From NCBI GenBank assembly GCA_964420405.1, contig CAYQTL010000077.1, positions 1 through 24,998 on the forward strand: 24,998 nucleotides of DNA. Direction: 5' to 3'. Shown one piece after another: positions 7,801 through 15,191 of the stretch (position 1 is its first letter; every line of letters begins with the position of its first letter). This stretch comes from CAYQTL01 sp964420405. Its GTDB lineage: Bacteria > Acidobacteriota > Thermoanaerobaculia > Thermoanaerobaculales > Sulfomarinibacteraceae. Under the pieces are notes generated by a model. It searched no databases and was not told where the DNA came from. It saw only the letters and a list, made by a program, of their open reading frames with translations. A program made the translations under genes and the position numbers.

Positions 7801-8711
7801 TCGGCGAGGACATCCTCGGCGATCTCACGGTCGAGCACGGCGAGGCCCTGTGGGGCGACTCCGACCTCGACGGCGACCTCGACGTGCTCGTCGTCGGCAA
7901 CGTGCAGGAGCCCGACGGCACCTTCGACACCGTGCTGCGCGTGTACGAGAACGACGCCGACGTCTACACCCCGGTGGACGTGGTGCCGTGCCTCGGCTGC
8001 GAGGGATGGTTCGACCTCACCGCCGCCAGCTGGGCCGACTACGACTCCGACGGCGACGTCGACATCCTGCTCGCCGGGACCTACAACTCCGGCTCCCAGA
8101 TCGAGGGCCGGGCGAAGGTCTACGACAACGACGCCGGCGTCTTCACCGACTCCGGCAACCAGCTGCCGGCGCCGCGGGCGAGCGGCTCCCGCGGCGGCTC
8201 CTTCACCTGGCTCGACCTCGACGGCGAGGGCGACCTCGACTACTTCATCGCGGGCGAGTACTTCGTGCCCGGCGGCAACGGCCTGATCGAGGCCCAGATG
8301 CACGTCTACCGCAACGACGCCCAGGGCGCCAACCAGGCGCCGAACGCGCCGACGTTCCTCGACACCATGCCGGCCGGCGACGGCGGCTCCGTGGTGCTCG
8401 AGTGGAACCCCGCCACCGACGACCACACCCCGGCCCACGCCCTGACCTACGACCTGCGGCTGTACTCGGACGGCGTGCCGGTGGCCGACCCGCGCCGCCT
8501 GCCCGAGCCCGGCGGCCTCGGCGCGGTGGCGGGATGGACCCTGACCGGCCTCGCGGGCGGCGACTACACCTGGACCCTGCAGGCGGTCGACAGCGCGTAC
8601 AACGGCGGCCCGGTCGCCGAGGGCGCCTTCACCGTCGGCGGCGTCCCGCCGCTGTTCGAGGACGGCTTCGAGTCGGGCGACCTGTCCGCCTGGAGCACCG
8701 CGGCACCGTGA
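4812..8711 (+). CDS. Large secreted BNR/Ycf48-like, PKD and FG-GAP/VCBS repeat protein
   Basis: A 1299-residue exported protein. A signal peptide occupies about residues 1-39 (basic RRPR, hydrophobic LPLLGMLLAAAPAAA, cleavage near AQ). Residues about 40-660 hold roughly 14 copies of an Asp-box (RSTDGGATW-like), the spacing expected of BNR/sortilin/Ycf48 β-propellers. A PKD domain spans about 667-748 (WDFGDG core, then TVTDDDG). Next come seven FG-GAP/VCBS calcium-loop repeats (ADYDGDGDLDVAV and variants) every 54-62 residues over about 785-1150, as in a seven-bladed propeller. A fibronectin-III-like segment (about 1174-1280) and the tail FEDGFESGDLSAWS complete it. The start at 4812 has GAAGGGAAG upstream and directly begins the signal peptide. 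Likely extracellular or surface-attached and calcium-stabilised; no catalytic motif is visible, so the ligand is unknown. Confidence 0.9.
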   Translation: MNAAIIRRRPTTDPHRARRPRIALPLLGMLLAAAPAAAQWTTQSPLPTHLDVRGVAAPTAQRVFVATADDSFDNGGALWESADGGATWVQRDVPASLGDPLNGIVFLDDQHGWVWGNANYRTADGGTTWEALPFLGSTYQMAFSTEDFGVASGNFGVMVSTDSGRTWAPSPNDMFLFDFADALVGLGVADSGVYRTTDGGASFGLVQAGDAAAVAFLSPAVAVAIVDGAFARSTDGGATWAPGQTAESRTRLTAVSTDVVLAWGRSGAPPDFDDRLLRSADGGQSWTDLGEPVPAEIAALTVVDATTVVAADRSGGMHRSTDGGATWSETFASPGPFPGFLSSAAPAFGDPATGYFGYGGGYLLKTTDGGAGWAQLSSGAALNLQGLARFPGGDLVAVGDGGGVLTSAGGATPWTLRPAPTAADLVAVEAVGTQEAVAVDETGVVHRSSDGGATWTSGGPLPLTLDARDLSFETVLDGWVVGAGFGGSALFATADGGASWTPVTDVQGLYVTVDFEGASGWAVRPDGLLQRTIDGGATWTGGQLPGSGLAVEDVDFWDPAVGYAVGAGGYAVRSDDGGLTWQPLPTPDTGVDLEDIHLVGQNELWVAAGSGACLYSATGGQSWAVVDAGPAGFGSWAAIAASPAGDAWVAGPQGRIRRFQGPPPPPVNQPPAASFDFTATGLSVDFTDQSVDPDGTIVAWQWDFGDGAGSTDPSPSHVYDGADTYIVRLTVTDDDGADGAAVRFVVVQPGPGGTFGEFTEVTPLDPLFVTPQDEDFWVATTAAADYDGDGDLDVAVLGYYVVYNTSVDERLVLIRNDGPAAPDEWELSYVDVPLGDLTTGASDMAWGDADGDGDQDLVVGTDGDTVLYRNDAGTLVATDTILPGYWEDNDQADFDLRSISWADYDNDGDLDLLLPSVWDGATFSYRTALLRNDGPNGTGGLVFTEVAAGLAPTSHAQSAWADVDGDSDLDLLLVNLAPLTDDGFIRRYRNDGGGAFVGEDILGDLTVEHGEALWGDSDLDGDLDVLVVGNVQEPDGTFDTVLRVYENDADVYTPVDVVPCLGCEGWFDLTAASWADYDSDGDVDILLAGTYNSGSQIEGRAKVYDNDAGVFTDSGNQLPAPRASGSRGGSFTWLDLDGEGDLDYFIAGEYFVPGGNGLIEAQMHVYRNDAQGANQAPNAPTFLDTMPAGDGGSVVLEWNPATDDHTPAHALTYDLRLYSDGVPVADPRRLPEPGGLGAVAGWTLTGLAGGDYTWTLQAVDSAYNGGPVAEGAFTVGGVPPLFEDGFESGDLSAWSTAAP

Positions 8712-8749
8712 TCAGTCTGGCGTGAGGCGCGGGCATCGCGTCCCCGGCG

Positions 8750-8772
8750 CCGCGGGCTGGCCCGTCCCGCGG
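8750..8772 (+). terminator. Possible weak terminator hairpin after the propeller gene
   Basis: CCGCGGG 8750-8756 can pair with CCCGCGG 8766-8772 (7 bp, 9-base loop), about 40 bases after the stop. No T-run follows and the arms are themselves nearly palindromic, so support is weak. Confidence 0.3.
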
Positions 8773-8871
8773 GAGGCAGACGCCGCGCGGACTCCTGGAC
8801 GATGCTGACCACCGTCGGGCGGTTCGGAGGTCGCATCCCTCCCGGTCGCGAGGAGCCGGGTTCGAGCAGGC

Positions 8872-8900
8872 TTGTCTGGACTCCTGCCCGTGACTATGAT
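8872..8900 (+). promoter_or_regulatory. Sigma-70-type promoter of the MscS gene
   Basis: TTGTCT at 8872-8877 (-35) and TATGAT at 8895-8900 (-10) are separated by exactly 17 bases. Transcription would start near 8907, giving a leader of about 30 bases before the ATG at 8938. It is the best canonical promoter I found in the window. Confidence 0.6.
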
Positions 8901-8937
8901 CTCGACGGATCATACTCGCTGCAAGTGGAGTGGAGCC

Positions 8938-10620
8938 ATGCCGAGATGGGACCGCGTGATGGCGTCGGGCGGGGTGGTCGCGCTTCTCCTGGTGCTGGGC
9001 GGACCCCTTCACGCCCAGGATCCGGCCCTGCGGCCGAGCTCCGCCGCAGTCGACGTCGGATCCGACGTCCTGGTCGCGCAGGTGACCGTCGACGGCGAGC
9101 CCCTGTTCACCCTGCGAGGCGGCTCGGCGCTGCCGGCCGAGGTGCGGGCGGCGAGGGCGGCGGCGGCGATCCGGGCGGCCGCGCGGGATCGGACCGTGGA
9201 CCCGGCGACCGTCACCGCCGTCGAAGACGGCACCCTCACCTACATCATGGCGGGCGACACCAGGCTCCTGGCTCTGGTGGATGCCGACGCCCGGCTGGAG
9301 GACGTCACCCGCCAGGAGCTCGCGGTCGCGGTCACCGAGCGGGTGCGGTCGGCGATCACCGCCTACCGCGCCGATCGCGAGCCGGAGGCCCTTGTCGAGG
9401 CCGGGCTGCAGGCTGTGATCGCAACCACCGTCCTCGCCCTCGTCGCGCTCGCGGTCTGGCGCCTGTGGCGGTGGCTCGACCGCCGACTCGCCGAAGCCAT
9501 CGAGCGGCGGCTGCGGTCCCTCGGCGTCGAAGCGGTGCACGCCGGCGGGTCGGCCAAGGCCGGGGAGGTCGCACGGGGGACCCTGCGGCTGTTCAGGAGC
9601 CTGCTCCTGGCTGCGGCGGTGCTCACCTACCTGCAACTGGTGCTCGGGCTGTTTCCCTGGACGCGGCCGATCCACGCACGGCTGTGGGAGTGGGTCGTCG
9701 GGCCCCTCGAGGCGATGGGCCGCGAGCTTCTCGCGCAGACTCCCAACCTCATCTTCCTGGTCATCCTGGCGGTGGTGGTGCACTGGCTGATCCGCCTGAT
9801 CCGACTGTTCTTCGACGCCATCGAGCGGCGCTCGGTGAGCCTGGGCGGCTTCGAGCCCGAGTGGGCGAGACCCACCTACAAGATCGTCCGGCTGGTGACC
9901 ATCGCCTTCGCCATCGTGGTCGCGTACCCCTACATTCCGGGCTCGAGCACCGCCGCCTTCAAGGGGGTGTCGATCTTCGCCGGGGTGGTGCTCTCGCTCG
10001 GCTCGTCGTCCATCATCTCCAACCTGGTCGCCGGCTTCACCATGACCTATCGGCGCACCTTCCGGGTCGGCGACCGGGTGAGGATCGGCGATGTGGTCGG
10101 CGACGTCCTCGACGTTCGCCTCCAGGTCACGCATCTGCGGACGCCGAAGAACGAGGAGGTTGTGGTCCCGAACTCGGTGATCCTCGGGAGCCCGGTGACC
10201 AACTTCAGCTCCCTCGCCCGCACCTGGGGCCTCATCCTCCACACCACGGTCGGCATCGGCTACGAGACCCCGTGGCGGCAGGTGGAGGCGATGCTGCTGC
10301 TCGCCGCCGAGCGGACGCCGGGCATGCTGCGCGAGCCCGCGCCCTTCGTCCTCCAGCGGGCCCTCGGCGACTTCTGCGTCACCTACGAGCTCAACGCCTT
10401 CTGCGACCGGCCGGATCAGATGGCCTTCCTCTACGCCGACCTCCACCGCTCGATCCTCGACGTCTTCAACGAGTACGGCGTCCAGATCATGACCCCGGCC
10501 TACGAGGGCGACCCCGAGCAGCCGAAGCTCGTGCCCCGGGAGCAGTGGTTCGCGGCGCCGGCCGCGGCGGGTACACCGGTGCGAGGCCCCGACCGCCCCA
10601 CCGGCGTCTCCGTCATCTAG
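8938..10620 (+). CDS. MscS-family mechanosensitive ion channel with N-terminal periplasmic domain
   Basis: Predicted inner-membrane channel that opens under membrane tension to release solutes during osmotic downshock. It has 560 residues, longer than E. coli MscS (286) because of an exported N-terminal domain. Order: signal peptide about 1-24 (VVALLLVLGGPLHAQ), soluble domain to about 155, hydrophobic segments near 162-180, 219-240, 271-292, 316-334 and the pore helix near 343-365 (GVVLSLGSSSIISNLVAGF), followed by the MscS β-domain (FRVGDRVRIGDVVGDV, then RTPKNEEVVVPNS) and the C-terminal αβ domain. ATG 8938 is chosen over the upstream open frame because GGAG precedes it, it opens the signal peptide, and the promoter lies inside the upstream part. 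It converges with the next gene, overlapping it by four bases. Confidence 0.92.
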   Translation: MPRWDRVMASGGVVALLLVLGGPLHAQDPALRPSSAAVDVGSDVLVAQVTVDGEPLFTLRGGSALPAEVRAARAAAAIRAAARDRTVDPATVTAVEDGTLTYIMAGDTRLLALVDADARLEDVTRQELAVAVTERVRSAITAYRADREPEALVEAGLQAVIATTVLALVALAVWRLWRWLDRRLAEAIERRLRSLGVEAVHAGGSAKAGEVARGTLRLFRSLLLAAAVLTYLQLVLGLFPWTRPIHARLWEWVVGPLEAMGRELLAQTPNLIFLVILAVVVHWLIRLIRLFFDAIERRSVSLGGFEPEWARPTYKIVRLVTIAFAIVVAYPYIPGSSTAAFKGVSIFAGVVLSLGSSSIISNLVAGFTMTYRRTFRVGDRVRIGDVVGDVLDVRLQVTHLRTPKNEEVVVPNSVILGSPVTNFSSLARTWGLILHTTVGIGYETPWRQVEAMLLLAAERTPGMLREPAPFVLQRALGDFCVTYELNAFCDRPDQMAFLYADLHRSILDVFNEYGVQIMTPAYEGDPEQPKLVPREQWFAAPAAAGTPVRGPDRPTGVSVI

Positions 10621-11498
10621 AAGGGAAAGCCCAGGTAGATGCGGACCGAGCGGTGGTCGGGAGCGACCCGGAGGGCGGCGCCGTACCACGAAGGCAGGCG
10701 GACCGACCAGAGCTCCGGCCGCTGCCGGATCTCGAACGACCCCCCGACCTCGACGTGCCAGTCGTTGCCCGCGACCAGGCCCCCCTGGCTGACGACCTCA
10801 GCCGGGTTCAGGTAGAGACGGGGGAACACGAACAGCCCCCCGCTGGCCGGTTCGCCCATCACCTCGAACCACAGGGGCCAGCTGAAGCCGGCCCCGAGAT
10901 CGAGAGACGCCACGTCGTCGACCCGACGGCCGTCCTCGTCGAGGACCGTCGTGTACTCGATGCGTCCTCCCGCCAGCAGCCGCCAGCGCTCCAGGTTCCG
11001 GGAGGTGCTGACCCGCGTGCCCAGGGAGGCCAACCAGCGGTGACCGTCCACCCCGAGGGCCTCGAGGCCGCCGATCTGCCCGTAGGGCCGCACCACCCAC
11101 CGCTCTCCCACCGGCACCACGAGCTCCGCGCCCGGCACCACGGTCAGGGTGCGCAGGCTCGCGGCGATGTCGTCCCCGTCCACGTCCTGGAACCGGACGT
11201 CGTTCCAGGCGAAGAGCACCGACAGCCGCAACCGATACCCGATCCGTCCACCCTCCGCCGCCTTCAGGGTGAAGGACATCGGGATCTCGACGATGGTCGA
11301 CTCGGTGCTGACATCTGGTGAGTCTGCGATCGCCGACAGGGTCGAGCCGGACGACGAAGGCTCCGTCGGGTCGCCGCTCGAGGCCACCGGGGTGCCGACC
11401 GCGGCCATGGCGACAGCTCCGGCCAGCACGGCCGCAACCGGGTAGTCCCGGCAGCCGCGGCGGCGACGACTCGGCGACGAAACCGCACACCGTGCCAT
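10617..11498 (-). CDS. Predicted outer-membrane β-barrel protein, unassigned
   Basis: A 293-residue exported protein of unknown function. An Arg-rich start (SPSRRRRGCRDY) and a hydrophobic stretch (PVAAVLAGAVAMAAVGTPVA) look like a signal peptide. The rest alternates polar and hydrophobic residues in amphipathic strands (YRLRLSVLFAW, ELVVPVGERWVVRPYGQIG, RLLAGGRIEYTT, SVRIYLGFPF) and ends with phenylalanine, the usual C-terminal signal for outer-membrane insertion. ATG 11498 is preceded directly by an in-frame GTG (11501) and no clear ribosome site is seen; CATACT lies seven bases before that GTG, so a leaderless transcript is possible. It is divergent from the Cys-rich gene and convergent with mscS. 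Confidence 0.7.
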   Translation of the reverse strand: MARCAVSSPSRRRRGCRDYPVAAVLAGAVAMAAVGTPVASSGDPTEPSSSGSTLSAIADSPDVSTESTIVEIPMSFTLKAAEGGRIGYRLRLSVLFAWNDVRFQDVDGDDIAASLRTLTVVPGAELVVPVGERWVVRPYGQIGGLEALGVDGHRWLASLGTRVSTSRNLERWRLLAGGRIEYTTVLDEDGRRVDDVASLDLGAGFSWPLWFEVMGEPASGGLFVFPRLYLNPAEVVSQGGLVAGNDWHVEVGGSFEIRQRPELWSVRLPSWYGAALRVAPDHRSVRIYLGFPF

Positions 11499-11588
11499 CA
11501 CGACGCAGAGTATGCCGTAGAATGAGACGTTAGAAGAAATCGACCGAACACGAGAGAGGTTTCGCGTATCGAGCCCGAGGAGGACACC

Positions 11589-11915
11589 ATGGAGAGAGTC
11601 GTTCGTTGCCTGTTGATCATGGCGGTCGCGATCGGCGTCGTCGGCGTGGCATCAGCGAGCGAGCCCGCCGCCACGGACGAAGCCGGCGGCGGCGACCGCT
11701 GCTGTTTCACCAATCCACAGTTCGCCGGGGTCTGCACGGTGACCCTGTCCGAGGACGAGACCTGCGCCGACGTTCTCGCCTACCTCAATCACCCCTCGAG
11801 CGTCGGCAAGGCCTACTGCGGCAAGACCAAGGTTCGTGGCGGCTGGGCCCAGGTCGAGTGCGCCGATGCCGGCAACACCGTCGAGATCGCATGCGGCGAG
11901 GTGCCGCAGAGCTGA
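11589..11915 (+). CDS. Small secreted cysteine-rich protein, unknown function
   Basis: A 108-residue protein. Residues 1-24 form a signal peptide (basic MERVVR, hydrophobic LLIMAVAIGVVGVASASE). The mature part holds seven cysteines (C38, C39, C49, C59, C77, C91, C102), suggesting a disulfide-stabilised periplasmic or secreted fold with one unpaired or intermolecular Cys. GGAGGA lies five bases before the ATG, giving strong start support. I recognise no family. It shares the 87-bp upstream region with the divergent β-barrel gene at 10617-11498, which could mean co-regulation, but nothing in the sequence proves it. Confidence 0.75.
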   Translation: MERVVRCLLIMAVAIGVVGVASASEPAATDEAGGGDRCCFTNPQFAGVCTVTLSEDETCADVLAYLNHPSSVGKAYCGKTKVRGGWAQVECADAGNTVEIACGEVPQS

Positions 11916-12103
11916 CCGGTCGCGGGCATGCGTTTCGGGCGACGGCGGGGACGGCGTCGCGACCTGGCAGGTCACCGGGAGGGACCTCACGGCGTCTGCC
12001 GAGAACGCCGGCACCACACGCGTGATGGACGGGATGGCGCTCTGCGGGTGCCGTCGTCCACCACTTCGAAGTCTCCGGCCATGATCACCCGAGCCCGGCC
12101 GGG

Positions 12104-13441
12104 TCAGTCGCGCAGCGTGACCGCGGGTGGGAACCAGGTGCCCTGCCTGACGACCTCCTTCGGGACATAGGTGCGCCAGTTCAACGAGAAGAGCTTCCCG
12201 GGCGCCGTGGGCAGCCAGTTCGCCTCGGGAACGCCGGGGACCGGCTCGGGCCCGAGCACGAGGGTCAGTGATCCGTCGTGGTTCTTCTCGAGCTTGGAGT
12301 GGGTGCTCAGCATGAACCGGTCGAGCCGGTTGGGAACCGGCATGAAGTCGGGGACGCCCACCAGGTGGACCGACCAGAAGGCCTTCACCACGTCCTGCGG
12401 CAGCGCGTCCTCGGGGAAGTGCAGCTCGTAGGTGGTGCTGCCGTCCAGCGGCCGGCCGGCCGCATCGCGCGTCCCGATGAAGTAGATGACCTCGTGGGAG
12501 TTGTTGGCCCAGATGCCGATCAGGTTCGCCCCGCTGCGGGTCCAGAACTCCTCGCCGTAGTTGCCGAGGATCATGGCGGTGCCCAGCCAGTTGTTGCGGA
12601 CCTGGCCGCCTTCCTGGGTGGCATAGCGCATGAACCGCGGGATGACCTGGTCGCGGAGGGTCGTCTCGATCGCTGCCCGCCGCACCGGGTCCTTCGCCGC
12701 GAGCGCGACTGCCCGGACCTGCGCCTGCAGCTGGGCGGCGATCGGGGACACGTCCGGGGCGCTCTTGAGGAGGTCCTCGGTCGCGTCGAACAGCTCCACG
12801 CCGACCAGTCGCGCATGGTCGAAGGTGGGGATCTTCACGGCGGGCGGGAACTTCGGCTCGCCCATCGCCGTGATCCTGATCTGGCGCTGCAGCGCCACCG
12901 CGCCCTCGCGGTCGTTCTGCAGCTCCACCCGAGCCAGCATCTTCGCCTTCTGGGAGCGCAGCTCGATGCGGACCGCGTCGTCAGGGATCGCCACCCGGGA
13001 GCCCGGCGCGACAAAGGCGAACGTGCCGTAGGGCTGGAGCGGGTAGTTGCGCTCGTGGATGTTGGTCAGCGTCTCGCCCCACTCGTCGAGGATCTGCGCC
13101 GTGTAGTAGCGGCCCTCGATCTTCGGGATCTCGAGCAGGACGGGCGTGGCGTCGTCGACCGCGATCCAGGCCTCGGTGTTGGCGACCCCCAGGTTCGGGT
13201 TCACGAAATCGGCCGATCCGAGCCGGTTGTGGAAGGCGACGTTGTATCCGCCCTGCGCCGCGACGTCGAGGTGCTCCTGGCGGACGACCAGGGCGCGGCC
13301 GATGAGGTACACGTAGGCGTCGGCGATGATCCGCTCGTCGAGCACCGGGGACGCCGCCTGCGCGTGGATGGGCGCGACGATCGGGGCGAGGACGCACAGG
13401 CTGATCGTCAGGGCCTGGATGCTGCGAAGCTTGGTGCTCAT
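12104..13441 (-). CDS. DUF1254/DUF1214 domain exported protein
   Basis: A 445-residue protein with signal peptide (about 1-28, SIQALTISLCVLAPIVAPIHAQA). The N-terminal DUF1254 part contains DAYVYLIGRALVV, VNPNLGVANTEAWIAVDD, EIPKIEGRYYTAQILDEWGE; the C-terminal DUF1214 part contains TTYELHFP, KAFWSVHLVG, GSLTLVLGPEPVPG and ANWLPTAPGKLFSLNWR. This two-domain family is exported and widespread, but its biochemical role is not established as far as I know. The frame is open to 14101, but that part overlaps the neighbouring gene in another frame; ATG 13441 starts the signal peptide and has GAGGAG seven bases upstream. It is the last and only intact DUF1254 gene of a cluster of three behind fadL. 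Confidence 0.88.
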   Translation of the reverse strand: MSTKLRSIQALTISLCVLAPIVAPIHAQAASPVLDERIIADAYVYLIGRALVVRQEHLDVAAQGGYNVAFHNRLGSADFVNPNLGVANTEAWIAVDDATPVLLEIPKIEGRYYTAQILDEWGETLTNIHERNYPLQPYGTFAFVAPGSRVAIPDDAVRIELRSQKAKMLARVELQNDREGAVALQRQIRITAMGEPKFPPAVKIPTFDHARLVGVELFDATEDLLKSAPDVSPIAAQLQAQVRAVALAAKDPVRRAAIETTLRDQVIPRFMRYATQEGGQVRNNWLGTAMILGNYGEEFWTRSGANLIGIWANNSHEVIYFIGTRDAAGRPLDGSTTYELHFPEDALPQDVVKAFWSVHLVGVPDFMPVPNRLDRFMLSTHSKLEKNHDGSLTLVLGPEPVPGVPEANWLPTAPGKLFSLNWRTYVPKEVVRQGTWFPPAVTLRD

Positions 13442-13505
13442 GGTTTGACTCCTCGTCGAAGGCACATGGTCGTTGATCCGTTCCAGGTCCGGTGGTGGCG
13501 TTCGC

Positions 13506-15018
13506 CTACTCATCAACGGGGACGGCATCGCCGGGGCGCCAGGTCTGGTCGAACCACGGCTCGAGGGGGCCGAAGAGGCGCATGATGACGAAGTAGCCCC
13601 GGCCGGGCCATGTCTGCACCCAGTTGCCCTCGCGGCCCGCGGGCGGCTTCGGGCCGAACCAGACGGTGGTGCTGCCATCCGGGTTCGGGGTGAGGCCTTC
13701 CCGGTTGCTGTCGATGCCCGCGGAGCGCTGGTCGGTCTCGAGCAGGGAGCGGGTCTGGTTGTCGTAGACGGTGAAGGCCCAGAAGGTGCGGGCGGGGACC
13801 GGGCCGGGCAAGGTGAGGCTGTAGGTCCTGCCGCCGTCGAGGTAGTTGCCGTTGACGTCGCGCGTGAAGTAGGGGTAGACCGAGCCCGCCCCGACCTGTG
13901 GCGTGACCATCGATTCCGAATGGCCGGTGACGCTGTAGTACCAGCGCGTCCGGTCATCCAGCGACAGGGCGCCGTCCGCCATGAAGTCCCAGGTCCACTT
14001 CCAATCGAAGTACTGCCGGTCCGGCCAGACCCGCAGCTGTTCCGAGTCGCGCGGCGCGAAGGTGATGGCGCGCGCGTACGCGTTGCCGATGGCGACCGCA
14101 TCGGTCAGGAGCTTCCGGGTGCGCGCATCGGGCTCGAAGGGCTGGCCCTTGCGGATGCCGATGGCCGCGAAGGTGCCGTAGAGCTGCGGGTCGAACAGCT
14201 CGGGCGGCTCGTTCTGCACCACCCGGTTCAGCTCTTCGAAGTAGCTGAAGTCATTGCTGAAAATGGTGTTGAACTGCACACCTGTCGCGTCGACGACGCG
14301 CACGGGCGGCGCCTTGCCGGCCAGGGCGAGGGGATAGATGTTGAAGTCTCGGCGCGCCGACTCCACCGCCGCGTCGACGTTCCCGCCTTCGATGAAGAAC
14401 CGGAAGAACAGGAGGTTGCGGTTGGATGGCGTGCGGATGACGAAGTAGCCGTCGGGGATCGGGCCCTCGTAGTCCGCCCGCACGAAGAGATAGCTCCCGC
14501 CCTTGCCCTGGTCGGGGCCGACGAAGCCGACATCCGTGATGTAGTGCATCATGCCGTCCATCACGGGGCCCAGCACGCGGGGCGGGATCACCAGCACGAT
14601 GGGGCCGTCGGCGACGTTCAGCTCGGCCGACCCGTACACGGTCGAGGTGTTGGGGGTCAGGAACAACATGCGGGCGTCCATGAACCGGGTGATGACCAGG
14701 TCGCCCGGGTTGACGCCGACGCTCGTGTAGCCGTCCATCATGCCCTGCACCGACGTGGCCGGCAGGCCCGAGAGGAAAGCTTCCACTCCCCGCGACACCG
14801 TGAGGAAGTCCAGCGCCTTCCCAGCGGTCTCCGGGCTCGGCATGCCGTCGCGGAAGCTGAGCGTCCCCAAGAGCTCGGTGTCAGCCCGGTCGGGCGTGGT
14901 GATCGATGCCGGCACGTCCGCCTGGTAGCGGGGGGGGTTGCTCCTGGGCGGCGACCGGCGGCATCCACGCGGCAGCTGCACAGACCGACGCGATGACGAG
15001 ATGGTTGCTGAGTCTCAT
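13506..15018 (-). pseudogene. DUF1254/DUF1214 exported protein, broken by one base in a C8 run
   Basis: The gene is read from ATG 15018 with signal peptide MRLSNHLVIASVCAAAAWM...PVAAQEQ, but the frame then meets a run of eight C (minus strand, 14930-14937) and goes wrong. The DUF1254/DUF1214 body continues in the next frame to the stop at 13506: ITTPDRADTELLGTLSFRDG, RGVEAFLSGLPA, DLVITRFMDARMLFLTPNTS, then RTFWAFTVYDNQTRSLLETD and GNWVQTWPGRGYFVIMRLFG. Removing one C joins the parts as QEQPPRYQADVPASITTP and gives a clean 503-residue protein, so the rest is well preserved with no other lesion. It may be a sequencing or assembly error, a fresh mutation or a phase-variable tract. AGGGAG precedes the ATG. 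The body is uninterrupted over 1.4 kb, which argues against long decay. Confidence 0.82.
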
Positions 15019-15041
15019 GGATCGAGCTCCCTTCGTGGGAG

Positions 15042-15191
15042 TCAGCGCTTGGTGACCGGCGGCGGCACCCAGTCGCCGGTCAGGATCTGCCCGCGCGGCG
15101 AGTAGTGCGGCGTCACCAGGTAGAAGCGCCCGGCGGGCGCCGGAAGCCAGTTCGCCCGCTCGATCGGATCGGTCGGCTCCTCGTGATGGCA
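15042..15191 (-). pseudogene. C-terminal remnant of a DUF1254/DUF1214 gene
   Basis: On the minus strand, directly after the fadL stop and in the same frame, 50 codons including the stop read CHHEEPTDPIERANWLPAPA followed by GRFYLVTPHYSPRGQIL and TGDWVPPPVTKR. This is the typical end of DUF1214 proteins (compare ANWLPTAPGKLFSLNWR and GNWVQTWPGRGYFVIMRLFG in the two neighbours). No start codon, signal peptide or DUF1254 part is present, so the first nine tenths of a third family member have been lost, with the breakpoint close to 15190 at the end of fadL. A fadL readthrough product would carry this piece as a tail, though I think deletion is the simpler reading. Confidence 0.72.

Noticed and set aside
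6531..10689. Two long minus-strand frames (6531-8438 and 8629-10689) across the propeller and MscS genes
   Set aside because: Val/Arg/His-rich shadows with no domain; the plus-strand genes have signal peptides and clear motifs.
11495..11525. TAGAAT (11518-11523) as a -10 box for the Cys-rich gene
   Set aside because: The hexamer 17 bases upstream (CCATCA) does not resemble a -35 box, so I could not support a promoter beyond noting the AT-rich patch.
12278..14996. Long plus-strand frames (12278-13585 and 13473-14996) across the DUF1254 genes
   Set aside because: Antisense shadows of two recognisable exported proteins, without ribosome sites or domains.
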